Source: Gymnothorax reevesii (taxonomy: Eukaryota; Chordata; Actinopteri; Anguilliformes; Muraenidae). Taken from it: 64,000 nucleotides of DNA. The translations under genes were made by a program, and so were the position numbers. How positions within the stretch are numbered: the first letter of the stretch is position 1; each line of letters begins with the position of its first letter. The notes under the pieces are model-generated. The model was not told where the DNA came from. It saw nothing but the letters and a program-made list of their open reading frames with translations, and did not search any database. Shown in pieces: positions 10,009 through 20,865 of the stretch. The stretch lies in the NCBI GenBank assembly GCA_029721435.1, contig CM056577.1, positions 28,041,719 to 28,105,718 on the forward strand. The letters run 5' to 3'.

Positions 10009-13000
10009 TGTCTTTAGATACGAGAGTAGGTAAGATATCAGTTTTTTTAAAGCATTTTCAAGGTCTTCTAAGGTGTAGTAAGCATTAGTGGAGCGTCCTT
10101 GAGGACTCCTTACAATACCTGATCAGGCAATGCCTGAAAACACATACCACAGATGCCAACATCACGCTTTAATAAAACCAGATCAGTGAACTATCAAAAT
10201 CTCTCAATGCTATCAATTAAGGGCCAGTTGCTCTTAAAGTCTCTTTACAATTCTTATTTTTTTCACGTTGACTTCTCAGGCTTACACAAGGTTTTGATGA
10301 ACACAACATCAGCTCTATCGTATTTGGGTGTGTGTCACTTATAAGGAGCTGACAGTAGTTTCTCAGAGTGTGTTGCATTATGCATTTCAGATTCCAGCTT
10401 TATCGTGGCTCCACTTTCATTTTGAGTTGGATCTGAAAGAGGAAATGCCACTTATCCAAAACATGAGTAATATTGCTGTGCAGCCATATCTGGGAAAATC
10501 CATCTTTGGATTCAAGATCAAACTGTTATCGTGTTTCAAAGGACTTTTTTTCTTACATCAGAGCAAAAAATTATGTGGGATACGTTGCATTTTAAAATTT
10601 CTCCTCTCTGAAAGAATTTTCCCCCAAGGCCCCTGGCTGTACATACTGAAACCCTGTTTCCATGCTAACTAAACCTGGGGCAAGAAGTTACAGTTCTGAT
10701 TTCATAAACCGTTTCACATTTTGAAGCGTTTTCTGCAGTTCACCATGAGGCTCCATTGGGGGAGAGAAAGGGAATGTAACTGACTGTATTCAGGAAGTCA
10801 ACGGCACTTGTTCTTCATGCTCGGTTAGGTGAAAAAATACTGATATAAAGCTCCACTGCTGTGTCTGTCTGTCCGCTTTACTTTCCCTGCCACGAGCAAA
10901 CATTCACGCTAACGCCATTAGCGGCACATTCGCCCTCATAAAGCGCAGTGAAACGCGACTGAAAAAAATGAATGACGGCGCCTAATATCTGAGGACACGT
11001 CTGAATGTGGCGCAACTCTCCTGCAAAGTAGGAAAAATAAATGCAAAATATCACTGCAAGGGATTCATGGGTTGGGGAGGGTTACCACAATCAAAGGTGC
11101 ATAATCCAGGTTCAGAGGGTGAAAATCCATCCCAGAATACCGTTCCAGCCACAAACAACTCGTCAGCTGGCACTATTCGCCGGCCGGGAGGTAGAACCGA
11201 CGAGTGAAATCAGCTGGCAGGAGTTTAAGGGTAGAATGTAAACAAGGTGCGACTTTTACTTTCTAACCCCTGGATTACACAGCTCTGACCGCAATTATGA
11301 CTATGTGGATTTTCCCAGTATATGGTCAGAAAAACATATTGATGTGGGGGGTAGGATGGCAGGGGGGAAAAAACTTGATTATTTTGCACCATATCTATGG
11401 CATTCAGTTTCTATTCAACAAATATCATTTTCCTGGTTCTGTAAGTCTACCCAGTGCAATGACAGCCATAGCTTACGGATTAACCTTCCCTGACATCCAA
11501 ATCTCTCCATTTTCTTTCACAGTTTATAAAGACTCTTCTCACACTGTCTCCACTGGGCAGAGATAAGTCTCTGGTGGAGGTACTCATGAGGGATTGACTT
11601 TTTTTTTCACCTACAGCTCTCCTATTTATAGCGATTGTGTCATTTACTTTTCCCGTGATTGTTTTTGTAATTCCTGTTTTGCACGGATATAGCTGAGGGA
11701 ATATGGTCATAGCTGTGTTCCGGTTTTGTATGTTTGGCTCATGAGTGTAATAACTGACACGCAGAGGCCTGCGGATGGGAAGGTGCTTTGCACATGAAAT
11801 GCAGGCTCTCAATGCAGGATAATACAAGTCATAGGATGAAACACAGATACCGCAGATGAATATTATGGGTGTGCTCGGAGCTGCTGAGCAAAGGCATTGC
11901 CTGTGTAGCAGAGCCACCTACTGGTGCCGTCAAACAAATGCTTTCTGCACCCTCTGACATATCTCCTCAACTTATCCTGAGGGCTGATTCACATGTGTCA
12001 TGTCAAGTATCCTTTCCAGATAAAATCCACATGCATTTCAAGGCATTCCTCTTGGTTTTCAGGCGAGAGGCTCGTGAGACCACAGACCAGCTGGCATTTA
12101 GTCCACTTACAGCCTCACCCACAATGATCATTCCATGGGTGTCCTAATCAGGGATGAGAACATTACGTTTAAAAGCACCTTACTCCTACTGTGTGAATAA
12201 ACGGGGGAAAGCCTCCGGATTCTGTTTCTCTGTGTTGCTCCGTGATGCGCAAACAAGTATTGAAAATATTGCTCATGTGTTCAGCTGCCTTTGTAAAACA
12301 GGCAAGATCCAGGAAGTGCTAACTCCCACTTACCACTTGCATACATACTTCTGGTACGGAGGGGTGAAGATTGTGTATGCATTCTAGCCTTTTCCACATC
12401 TGGTAATAATGTGTCTTAAACCGCTCTCTGATGTGGTCCATTCAATCCATTTCCAATGCTTTTTGGCTGCATTTCCATTTGAATTTTTACAACAGGCAAC
12501 AACTATCCAACTTGCTGAAGACACATGACCTGGCTAAATTTAAATGAAGTCAAAAACTGGTAACTCAAGAAACAATCCCACAGCCCAGAACCAAAAATAC
12601 AGAGTAGGTTACTGATAGTTCCAAGGCCGTCAGGTCACTACAAACTTTATATCTCATGGGTAGTTGATTTTTTTAATTAAAAGTGGATCAATTTTTCCAC
12701 AAATTTGTAAGTTTAATGGAAGATAAATGTGAAACGCTTACCTGTGCTAATATTTTACCCCACCAAATAAGTTATCCACAGCCAGGCCAAATACTCAACA
12801 TTCAGTTTGCACTTGGTTTTAGAAGGTAAAAATTAACTTTTATTGAGAATTGTCGGACAAAGGAGGCAGGCATTTAATACCACTGTAAATACAGTATGTA
12901 GAACTGGTAATTAATCTAACCCTCTCAATGTGGCAGACAGAAGGACTGCAAAGATGATACACAGGTTTCTGTTACTCAAAATGTGTCATTCGCCTCAGCA

Positions 13001-13792
13001 TGCAGCCTTGAGACTTATGGCTAACATCCAGAGATTTCGTGTCTGGCACCAATAATGTCAAATCTGTCTGCTTAAAGCTGCAGAGAACAAGAAAATGCTA
13101 CCCAATCAATGCCCAAGACACGGATCGAGCAGAAAGTGAAAAGTGGAATAGACATTCATCTTTCTCAGACCTTCTGAACTGGCGTGCCAAAATGGTCATC
13201 ATTGTGAGGTGAATGGGCCAATCAGGTAAGCTTTTTGTTTCTGGGGTTTCTTGAATTTCTATTAATAGGATCTGGACATAATTAGTGAGTGAGTGAGCTG
13301 TATTTCCTTTCAAGTGACCGCCATGCTACATACTCATCATCAGACATCAGCTGGTGCAGTGCTCATGTTAAGGGTATCAAGATTATAGACTCCTATCTGA
13401 CACTCAATTACCTTTTCTTTCCTCCAAGCCTAAACCTCAATTATGTCTGAATGCAAGAAAGGGAAGAAATGTGGAGGTGAATGTTTATGGCTTCAAGCAA
13501 AATACAAGAATTTTAACGCAAAATTAGTCAGCGTCCTTTAGGAAAATGTACTGGTATAGTAGGGCTGACCACTAGTTAGGAGTTCTAGGGATAGGAATAG
13601 CAGTATTGCTGGATTACATGCTGTTAATGGGTTGTCTCTTTGATTACAGTCCTGACTACCTCAGATTTGCTGCCATTTACTACAGTATTTCTGGTTTGCT
13701 TGCATCATTAGTCACTGATATAAATAAACTGAACAAGGAAACTACAAAAGGCAAAGTATAGAGCATCAAAGTGACCATTTTTCCAGCAGGTC
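10009..13792. other. Long unassigned stretch
   Basis: No gene, SINE or TIR element was recognised. Open frames up to 145 codons (such as minus 11480-11917) lack any domain resemblance or splice context. Fragments that look repeat-like (near 10080-10150 and 11070-11170) could not be assigned. Confidence 0.4.
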
Positions 13793-13800
13793 GCTGAAAC

Positions 13801-13912
13801 TAGAGGGGTAACGTGGTCCGCGTGGGCCCGAATGCAGACCTGAGGACACGCCCCCCCTACCACCGGGCCCCAGTGCCGTTGCACTCCCTGCACCCCCATT
13901 GTTACACCACTG
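13801..13912 (-). mobile_element. 112-bp hAT-type MITE with perfect 8-bp duplication
   Basis: GCTGAAAC occurs at 13793-13800 and again at 13913-13920, directly flanking the unit. Its ends are inverted and similar (TAGAGGGGTAACGTGG at the left; CAGTGGTGTAACAATGG read from the right). The CAGTGG...GTAAC start and 8-bp duplication are hallmarks of hAT elements. The interior is GC-rich and has no coding capacity. Confidence 0.75.
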
Positions 13913-13920
13913 GCTGAAAC

Positions 13921-15332
13921 CCTGTGTGAGTCAGACAATGATCCTCTCCTTACATTTGACGGTGGCATTTGAAGCTGTTAAAAAGGCAAAAAAGCATTTA
14001 AATTGCTTGCAGAGAGTATTTATTTTATTTATTTCCAGCTAATGGGCAAAAAGTTCAAGGTCATTTTATTTTAGAGCCTGGCCTTAATTAAACTGTACCA
14101 GAAGTCTATTACTCCTAGAAGTGTGCAAGGACTCACTGATTGTCATAGACGGCATTTGTCCGTTAATGTCATATCAGGTGAGTTTGGACGCCTCTAGCGG
14201 TGAATTCGGAAACTGTCAGGGGAGGTGACTATGTTCCAACCAAATCGTCGGAGCTCTCCGCGAATGCAGAGCAGGCTGTCCACAAACCAGTCCAGCAGTA
14301 AGGCGCATGGTATCATGGGATTTTTTTCTGAAGTAAATAATTTCATCTGAAAGATGACTAAGATGACACCTAACAAAGTATGTGGACTTTTATTGATTAA
14401 AATAGTGGGTAAAATTACACAAAACAAGCCACCCATACTTATGTAAGTGAAATCCATGTCTCTACACTAATCTGATCTGAGTTTTTAAGCAAACCAGCAT
14501 AAATTAATCTCCCACAATTCAGCGTATTTTATGTTAATGAAGCCGTCGGGAATTACTGACAATTAACAAATTTCTCTGATGGTGGGCTTCTCTGCACAAA
14601 GTGACGGATTTTGTGAATTTACTACGCAGATCATGCGAACAGACTTTGTGTTATGCTTGGCTGCGAGTTGCCAATGCTGTCTACACAATCGAAGCTACCA
14701 TTGTTCACTGCTAGGAGTAGTAGACGTGTGTCAGTTTCATCCATACTTTTGACAAATCCATCGGTCTGCGGACGGAATCATGCAAAAAGCACATCTCAGT
14801 GTCAAGCTTTTGATAAAGTCATGTTCAACTGAATTTCAGTGGACATTTTTTGTCCAAAAATTTAGCTGTGAAATGTCAGGACATTCAGAGCAAAGTAACT
14901 GAGACACATCATAGTGGAAGTTGATATATACTGGGGTTAACCTAATTTTGCTCTCAACCCATATTTCCACCTCTTTGGAAATCAATATTTTGAACGCATT
15001 ATGTATTATTATGATGGATAACGGGCACTTGAAGTCAGAAAGGTACATCCTCTTAGATTAAACTCATTAAAACTACTACTAATTTTAGTCCGCCAACTTC
15101 ATTGCACACCGTCATTAGCAGCAGTTACGAACAGATGCAGCAATAGTTTGGTGTCTCGGCTCTGACCCTGAACCACCCTGAGGTGTTCTAAGTTTGAGAG
15201 AGAGAGTGTCAGGATATCACACCCCCAGATCTAGTACAATGGCTGGCAGAACGGAAAAAGTGAATGCGAGCAGGGAGACGTGGTTACGCCAGTTGTATTG
15301 GGGCAAGGGGCCAAAATTCCAGGAACTTATGG
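13921..15332. other. Unassigned DNA
   Basis: No gene or repeat structure recognised. A GAGAGAGAG run lies near 15195-15207. Confidence 0.4.
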
Positions 15333-15612
15333 TGCCAAGCTTGTGCGCAGCTATCCAAATAGTCTGACCTAAGTTGAAAAATTTTTAAGGCAATACAACC
15401 AAGTACTAAGTGCTTGTAAACTTCTGACCCGCTGTATGTGATGAAAGAAATAAAAGCTCAAATAAATCATTCTCTCCCCTATCATTCTGACATTTCATAT
15501 TCTTAGGTCAGTTAAACTCACTGCGTTCAGACGGGCAATGTTTAGTGGGATTAAATGTCAGGAATTGTGAAAAACATTTAATGCATTCGGCAAAGGTATG
15601 AAACGTTTTAGC
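15333..15612 (+). mobile_element. 3' end of a Sleeping Beauty/Tdr-type Tc1 element
   Basis: From GCCAAGCTTGTG onward the sequence follows the known 3' non-coding end of this fish Tc1 group: TAAACTTCTGACCC, GATGAAAGAAATAAAAGCT, AAATAAATCATTCTCTC, TTCTGACATTTCA, and GATTAAATGTCAGGAATTG in that order, ending in a decayed terminal repeat (AAAGGTATGAAACGTTTTA). Transposase coding sequence and the left end are missing. Confidence 0.7.
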
Positions 15613-16303
15613 ATGCGAAAGTAGTTGTTTCTTGTTTTCTCTCAACATGCATTATAAATCATCCGCCGCTGATTTGATCACTGTACAAGCAACACTATAC
15701 AGATGATGTTCGCAATTCACATACAGCAAGTTAACTTCTAACTCGGGAAGACCTTGCTCTTCTTTACTTTAATAATGGTGTCTTGGGATACGTAGCAAAA
15801 TGCATGACCATTACTAAGTACATAGAAACACAATCACAGAGTGACAAGACAAAGCACCCAATGATGGGTAATAAGGGGAAGTGAAAATGGGATGCATTTA
15901 CACATACAAATGTTAGTACTTTATTTAAAACCATTTGTGGACCCTGTAGACCGATCAACTGATGCAGTTTTGAGGGTTCTCGCAGATGGCTCCATTTGAG
16001 GCGCCTAATGAATAAACACAATTTTCCCTGTTTGACATTTATTCATAATCATATGGCCCATCTGAAGTAAAGTTTTGCAGAGTGCAACTGCTAACTGAAA
16101 TAAAATGTTTGCAAGAAGACTTTTATAATAACCAGCCTGTGCAATAGGGCTCTGTAAATAAACAATGCAGAACTAAAGTGTCACTAGTTGCTCATTCAAA
16201 GTCTTGGAAACAGTACATTTTAGTGTATAACTGTTGTTTTGATGATTGAGTCGAGCAGTTTTGGCTCTAAGCTGTGTACCTGGTCTTGCTTCTGTCCTGC
16301 GTT
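15613..16303. other. Unassigned DNA
   Basis: No supported feature. Confidence 0.4.
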
Positions 16304-16386
16304 AAGCTGCTTGCACACCGGACGCGATACTCATTTTTTGCACGACAGATTACATTCAAAGTCAATGCAAAGACGCGAATACGCGC
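16304..16386 (+). mobile_element. Half copy of the CACACCGGACGCG MITE
   Basis: AAGCTGCTTGCACACCGGAC and the following CAGATTACATTCAAAGTCAA block match the left arm of the palindromic element at 38468-38615. The right arm is absent here. Confidence 0.65.
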
Positions 16387-17089
16387 AAAATGCTGGCTCC
16401 AGTGATTACTGCACTCCAGGTCTAACCGCAGCACAAGGGAAGCAGATAGGCCAAGAAAGCCAAGATAATTTAAATCCCTGTACACTGGAATAAAGTCTGC
16501 CTCCCAGCTGCCAGCAAACTACTGATCTGGCTGTATGTGGACCACTACTTTTTATTGCCTCACTGGCTAGGTTACTGTAAGCTATGATGCTACACTAAGC
16601 TATCGACACATGTAGAAACCGATTATTAGAGTTTCACTTTCTATCTACTACACTCTGAGTTTTGTTACTAAGGGATTCATTTTACATTATTTTAACTGGA
16701 GTCCAGTCGCAGTAAATAATTGTGAAGATCTTTGCTACAATGCAATTGCAGAAGCATGCAAGTGAAGTATTTACTAACCCACTGCCAGCAGATCTTCTAA
16801 ATACTTATGCTCAGTTTATACAGGTTGCAAATATTACAATCAAACTTCACTTCTGTCTTAGTTGACTGCTTTTTTGCTAGTGCTTTTGGTCTTTTTTCTA
16901 CTAGTATAACAGTCATGCTGTTGTTGATAATGGAAGTACTGTAAATGCAGGCAGAGAGATTCCAAAATTTCTGGATTTTCGCTGCCCCGGAGGGCCATAC
17001 AGTGATCCAAGTGTACTCTAAGACTATTTCAATTACTGATAGCTGAAAGGATATTAGTAATGACTTTCAAACCAAATAAAACTCAAAAC
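16387..17089. other. Unassigned DNA
   Basis: No supported feature. Confidence 0.4.
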
Positions 17090-17370
17090 AGTTACAGCAC
17101 CTTTGAGCTCCTCCAGGAGCCGGCCATTCGAAATGTTGGTCTTGATCAAGGGTGAGAGAGCAGGCTCCTGGGAGGAGGCCGGAACAGCATGTGCACAAGA
17201 AGTTATTGACACTGTGTTTGAAACTCCTCCTGCTCTGATTGGTTCATTTTGCTCCGGCGTTGTGGATTCCTGCTAATGCCATTCGAAGCACAGCACCTTT
17301 TTTTTGAAGAGATTACCTGTCTCATGTACTACTGTCCATATAGAGATATAGAGTGACAGTTTCAGCAAAT
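17090..17370. repeat. Probable fish interspersed repeat
   Basis: The block has CTCCTGCTCTGATTGGTTCA, then TTACCTGTCTCATGTACTAC and ATATAGAGTGACAGTTTCAG in an order I associate with a widespread teleost non-autonomous element. ACAGCACCTTT occurs at both 17093 and about 17290. Boundaries are uncertain. Confidence 0.35.
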
Positions 17371-19366
17371 ATGAAAAAAAAAGATAATTTTTAAAAGGTA
17401 CCAAGTGCAACTTCGAATAAGGTTGAGTTACAAACTTTATACTTCACTTTTAAGGGTACTAACAATTACATTGATGCTGCCAAGTATCTGTTCATGCAAG
17501 ACAAATTGATGCCAAAATTTGCTACCTTAAGACCGGGTTGTAATGTCAATTCAAATAAATATTGATAAAAGCCTTAATATGCATTCGAATGTGGTATGTC
17601 TGGGATAAAATCAGCTGAGGTCATGGGCGTGGCCATTTTCCAGGCCTTCTCAGGTTATGGTGCACTTTAATATGTGCATGTAACGCTGCGGATTCTTCAA
17701 CTGCAAAAGTAAGTTGTCTAAATACAATTTTTTCCGGTTCTACTGCGCTGCACTCGAGAGCCAACATATGGATCAATTATGTCTCCCTTACCTCACAGCC
17801 ACAGTTTTTGACATTACACACCTCTATTATCTGTGTCTATGCATTAGCATGGTCATCCCCTGGTGCCCTTATACGCACTCTGATGCTAAAAAAATTGCTA
17901 TGCGTCTCTCAGAATTGGAGTAGGGAATTCAGTAATTGGCTGGCAATATTTAATATTCGCACTCAGCTTACATAAACGTGGTCCCAAATGGAACTTGATA
18001 CGCAGGAAATGGCTGTCTTGTGTTCTAGTACAAACAAGAGCTGTTTGATTTGTGGTTGGTTGCCTACTGTTACTCATGCTGAGCTACACTTGATTGCAAT
18101 GTAAACATGGAACCCGAGACATAAAAGCTTTTTCCTTCTTTTTACAAAACGCTTGTCTGTGGGATTCACATGCAGTATTATTGATTTCCATCAAAATAGT
18201 TGAAGTTTCATGTAAAGTGGACTATCTACTGGTATAATGAAAAGCCAGTTATCATCTACTGTTGGTGGTATTAGTCAGAATTTGCTTGGAAAAGGCATAG
18301 ACTTTGGCCATTGTTTATGTGGATTATTTCTTGAAATAAAGAGATGTGTATTAATCTGGTGTTAAACATGCTTCAGTTCTGTTTTCCCAGTGAAGTAAGT
18401 CAGAATTTCTCAATATCGGAAAAAAAATGGTGTTAGCTTATCTGGTGGGTCCGAATCTAACACGAGTTCATTTTCTGGTTTCGTTTGATCATCCATTCAA
18501 CAATATCAGTTTCCCTGGCTTAATATACAAAATTAGTCTATTTTCAAAACTGTTGCTGCGTAGTCTTCAGCGATGTGATTAAGGCTCCTCAATTTTCCAT
18601 ATACTGCACCGCTGTTTCTTCTCTCTATCAGCGTGTACGGAGCATTAAAACCGTCATCTGTATGCACAGGACTCCGGCAGTCGTTGAAGGGAATGGCACA
18701 ATTCAAACGAGGCATTCATATTTTACGAGCAAATCGTGCTTTAACCTTCACACTGAGCAGGGGTGACAGAAATTCTGGCAAGTTCTATTCAGTGAGTGCA
18801 TTTCTACAGGCCAAAGTGTGTGGAGAAAAGCGTTGAATGAAGTGCGGAAATGCCACACTCCTGTCCTTGTCACTGCTGATGGCTGAAGCTAAGGAAAGTA
18901 AACAACTGATTGTGTACTGAATGGCAATCTGGCTCGGTGGCCATTTTCCCCACTCAACAGTTGGCAATGACTACAGTCTTTACTTTTTTTTCCCCCTGCG
19001 GGATCCATAAGTGATCAGTCGGAGAGAACAGCATCCAACTTAAAAATTTTGCCGACGTCCTACATTCGAATATTTAATATTCCAGACACTGTGAATTGGA
19101 TCAATCAAAGACTGAAGATTGAAGGTGTTTGAATGACGTTAGAAAGCGAATATGCCCTTTAAATCTTTCATGCTCTGAAAGAGGCACATCAGACTGAATG
19201 ATGTGATTTTCTTTTTAAATTGATGTATTATTGTTTAATTTGTGGTCCACATTCGTAAGCTGTGATTTTAAAAATTTCAAGTCAACTTTTAAAACATTAC
19301 CAAGGTAATGTCACATATTTAAAAGCAGAAAGTAATCCTGCGATTTCGCCTTTTTTTTTTAAAGAG
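17371..19366. other. Unassigned DNA
   Basis: No supported gene or element. The short overlapping frames around 18533-18836 lack recognisable domains. Confidence 0.4.
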
Positions 19367-19376
19367 AAACCCACCT

Positions 19377-19573
19377 TTTTTTTTTTTTTTTATTCTTTGG
19401 GAGTTTTCTCCTTTATTTGACAGTGCAGTAGAGATAGACAGGAAAGGTGGGGAGAAGAATGGGGAAGACATGCAGTAAATTGCATAGGTCGGATTCGAAC
19501 CCAGGCTGCTGCGGGAAGGACTTCGCCTCATGGTACGCGCACTTAACCACTAAGCCACCAGGGCGCCCCAGTA
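19377..19573 (-). mobile_element. tRNA-derived SINE, full length with target duplication
   Basis: On the minus strand the head holds a pol III A box, TGGCTTAGTGG, and a B box, GGTTCGAATCC, at tRNA-like spacing. A body ending in CAAATAAAGGAG and an A-rich tail (poly-T on the plus strand at 19377-19391) follow. The unit is flanked by AAACCCACCT (19367-19376) and AAACCCATCT (19574-19583), a 10-bp target duplication with one difference. It would be transcribed by RNA polymerase III from the internal boxes and mobilised by a partner LINE. The intact boxes and nearly perfect duplication suggest a moderately young insertion. Confidence 0.85.
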
Positions 19574-19653
19574 AAACCCATCTTGAATGATTTGAATTTA
19601 AGGCTTTCAGCAGAGTGATTTATGAAGTTTAATTCATGTTTTGGTCACACCAA

Positions 19654-20006
19654 CACCAAGTTAGATGAAGCGTTGCTCATAAAGGCTTTATACAACTTGT
19701 TTAATGCCTCTATAAATGAGACACAATGTCTTCATAAATCATAAATGTCATGCTTTGTAAATCCTTATTCAGCATGTGATGCCAGATGTGATAAAACTGA
19801 CAATGTCACTTAGATAGTGGCTAAATGCTATAAAGGAGGACATTGTCAGCTAAGTGACATTATTCTTGTCACATCTAGCATCACATGCTGAATAAGGATG
19901 TCTTATTTCACCCTTCACAAAGCATGACATTTGCTTATGTATCAATAATGAAGGCATTATACATACTGTATAAAGCCTTTATGAGCAACACTTCACCTAA
20001 AGTGTG
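19654..20006. mobile_element. Fold-back MITE, CACTTTAGGTGAAG-type ends
   Basis: Arms TGCTCATAAAGGCTTTATACA (about 19674-19694) and the inverted copy (about 19967-19987) extend inward through TGTCATGCTTTG and TTATTCAGCATGTGATG to a centre near 19830, giving a nearly complete palindrome of about 350 bp. There is no coding capacity. The right terminus reads, inverted, CACTTTAGGTGAAGTGTTGC. Confidence 0.75.
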
Positions 20007-20170
20007 ATCATCCATAGTATTTAATCTGCAGTTACTTTTACAAGATGGTATACTTATAATTGAAGAGAAATCAACAAGAAATTAGCTGTATCAGTTTTTC
20101 AACTGAGAACCCATGAAATGTGATTGACCAAAGCTATATACTTTTTTTTTAAACTTCAGGACAAAAATTG

Positions 20171-20181
20171 TAATATATATA

Positions 20182-20215
<34 letters not shown>
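20171..20215. repeat. (TA)n microsatellite
   Basis: About 45 bp of alternating T and A with one TTT interruption. Confidence 0.9.
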
Positions 20216-20216
<1 letters not shown>

Positions 20217-20249
20217 GGTGGCTCGTGAACTGGCAACAGGGGAAGCTCA

Positions 20250-20731
20250 ACAATGATTGGTCACGACCTGTTTTCAATCATTAATTTAAATTTCCATTAC
20301 AGAAACTCCAAAAACTCTCAACATTATCAGGTGTGGCCAGTTTTCATTTATAACACATACCTGTCAACTCTCACGCATTCTGTGTGAGTTTAAGTGGCAT
20401 ATTAATGTTACTCTGCTGTTGTCAGCAATTATTCAATCAACGCGTATGTAAGAGATTCTCACTCGGAATTGAAGTCCTTGTGCATGGCCGGGTTGGAAGC
20501 AATGAAATTGCATAGAGACGTTTCAAATGATCTTATTTCATTTAAATGATCATGAAACATATGCATTGCTTCCAAGCCCTGAGTAAGGAAAAGAGTGAGA
20601 AGTCCGGAGTCGTAATTGGTATGCTTTATAAATGAAAACTGGCCACACCTGATAATGTTGAGAGTTTTCAAACTTTGTGTAATGGTAATTTAAATTCATG
20701 ATAGAAAACGGGTTGTGACTAATCAGTAATT
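20250..20731. mobile_element. Fold-back element, about 480 bp
   Basis: The left arm (20250-20357) and right arm (about 20610-20731) are inverted copies over more than 100 bp. Shared blocks include CTCAACATTATCAGGTGTGG, CCAGTTTTCATTTATAA and TGATTRGTCACRACC. An inner pair (TTGGAAGCAATG near 20492 and CATTGCTTCCAA near 20563) continues the palindrome. The centre has ACCTGTCAACTCTCACGC, a phrase also at about 43832 in the hAT element, which hints at a hAT relationship. Confidence 0.7.
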
Positions 20732-20865
20732 TTAAGGGATTGTTTGGGCCTCCCTGTGATATATATGCATTGTGTATAATTTTTGTCATCTATTCAACTT
20801 AGCCCACTAGCTGTATTGGACTGAAAATTTTGGACTTCTGAGTCCTATCCAGGAACTTAGGAATT

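Noticed and set aside
11480..11917. 145-codon minus-strand open frame
   Set aside because: No domain resemblance, no convincing splice sites and no codon bias; probably chance.
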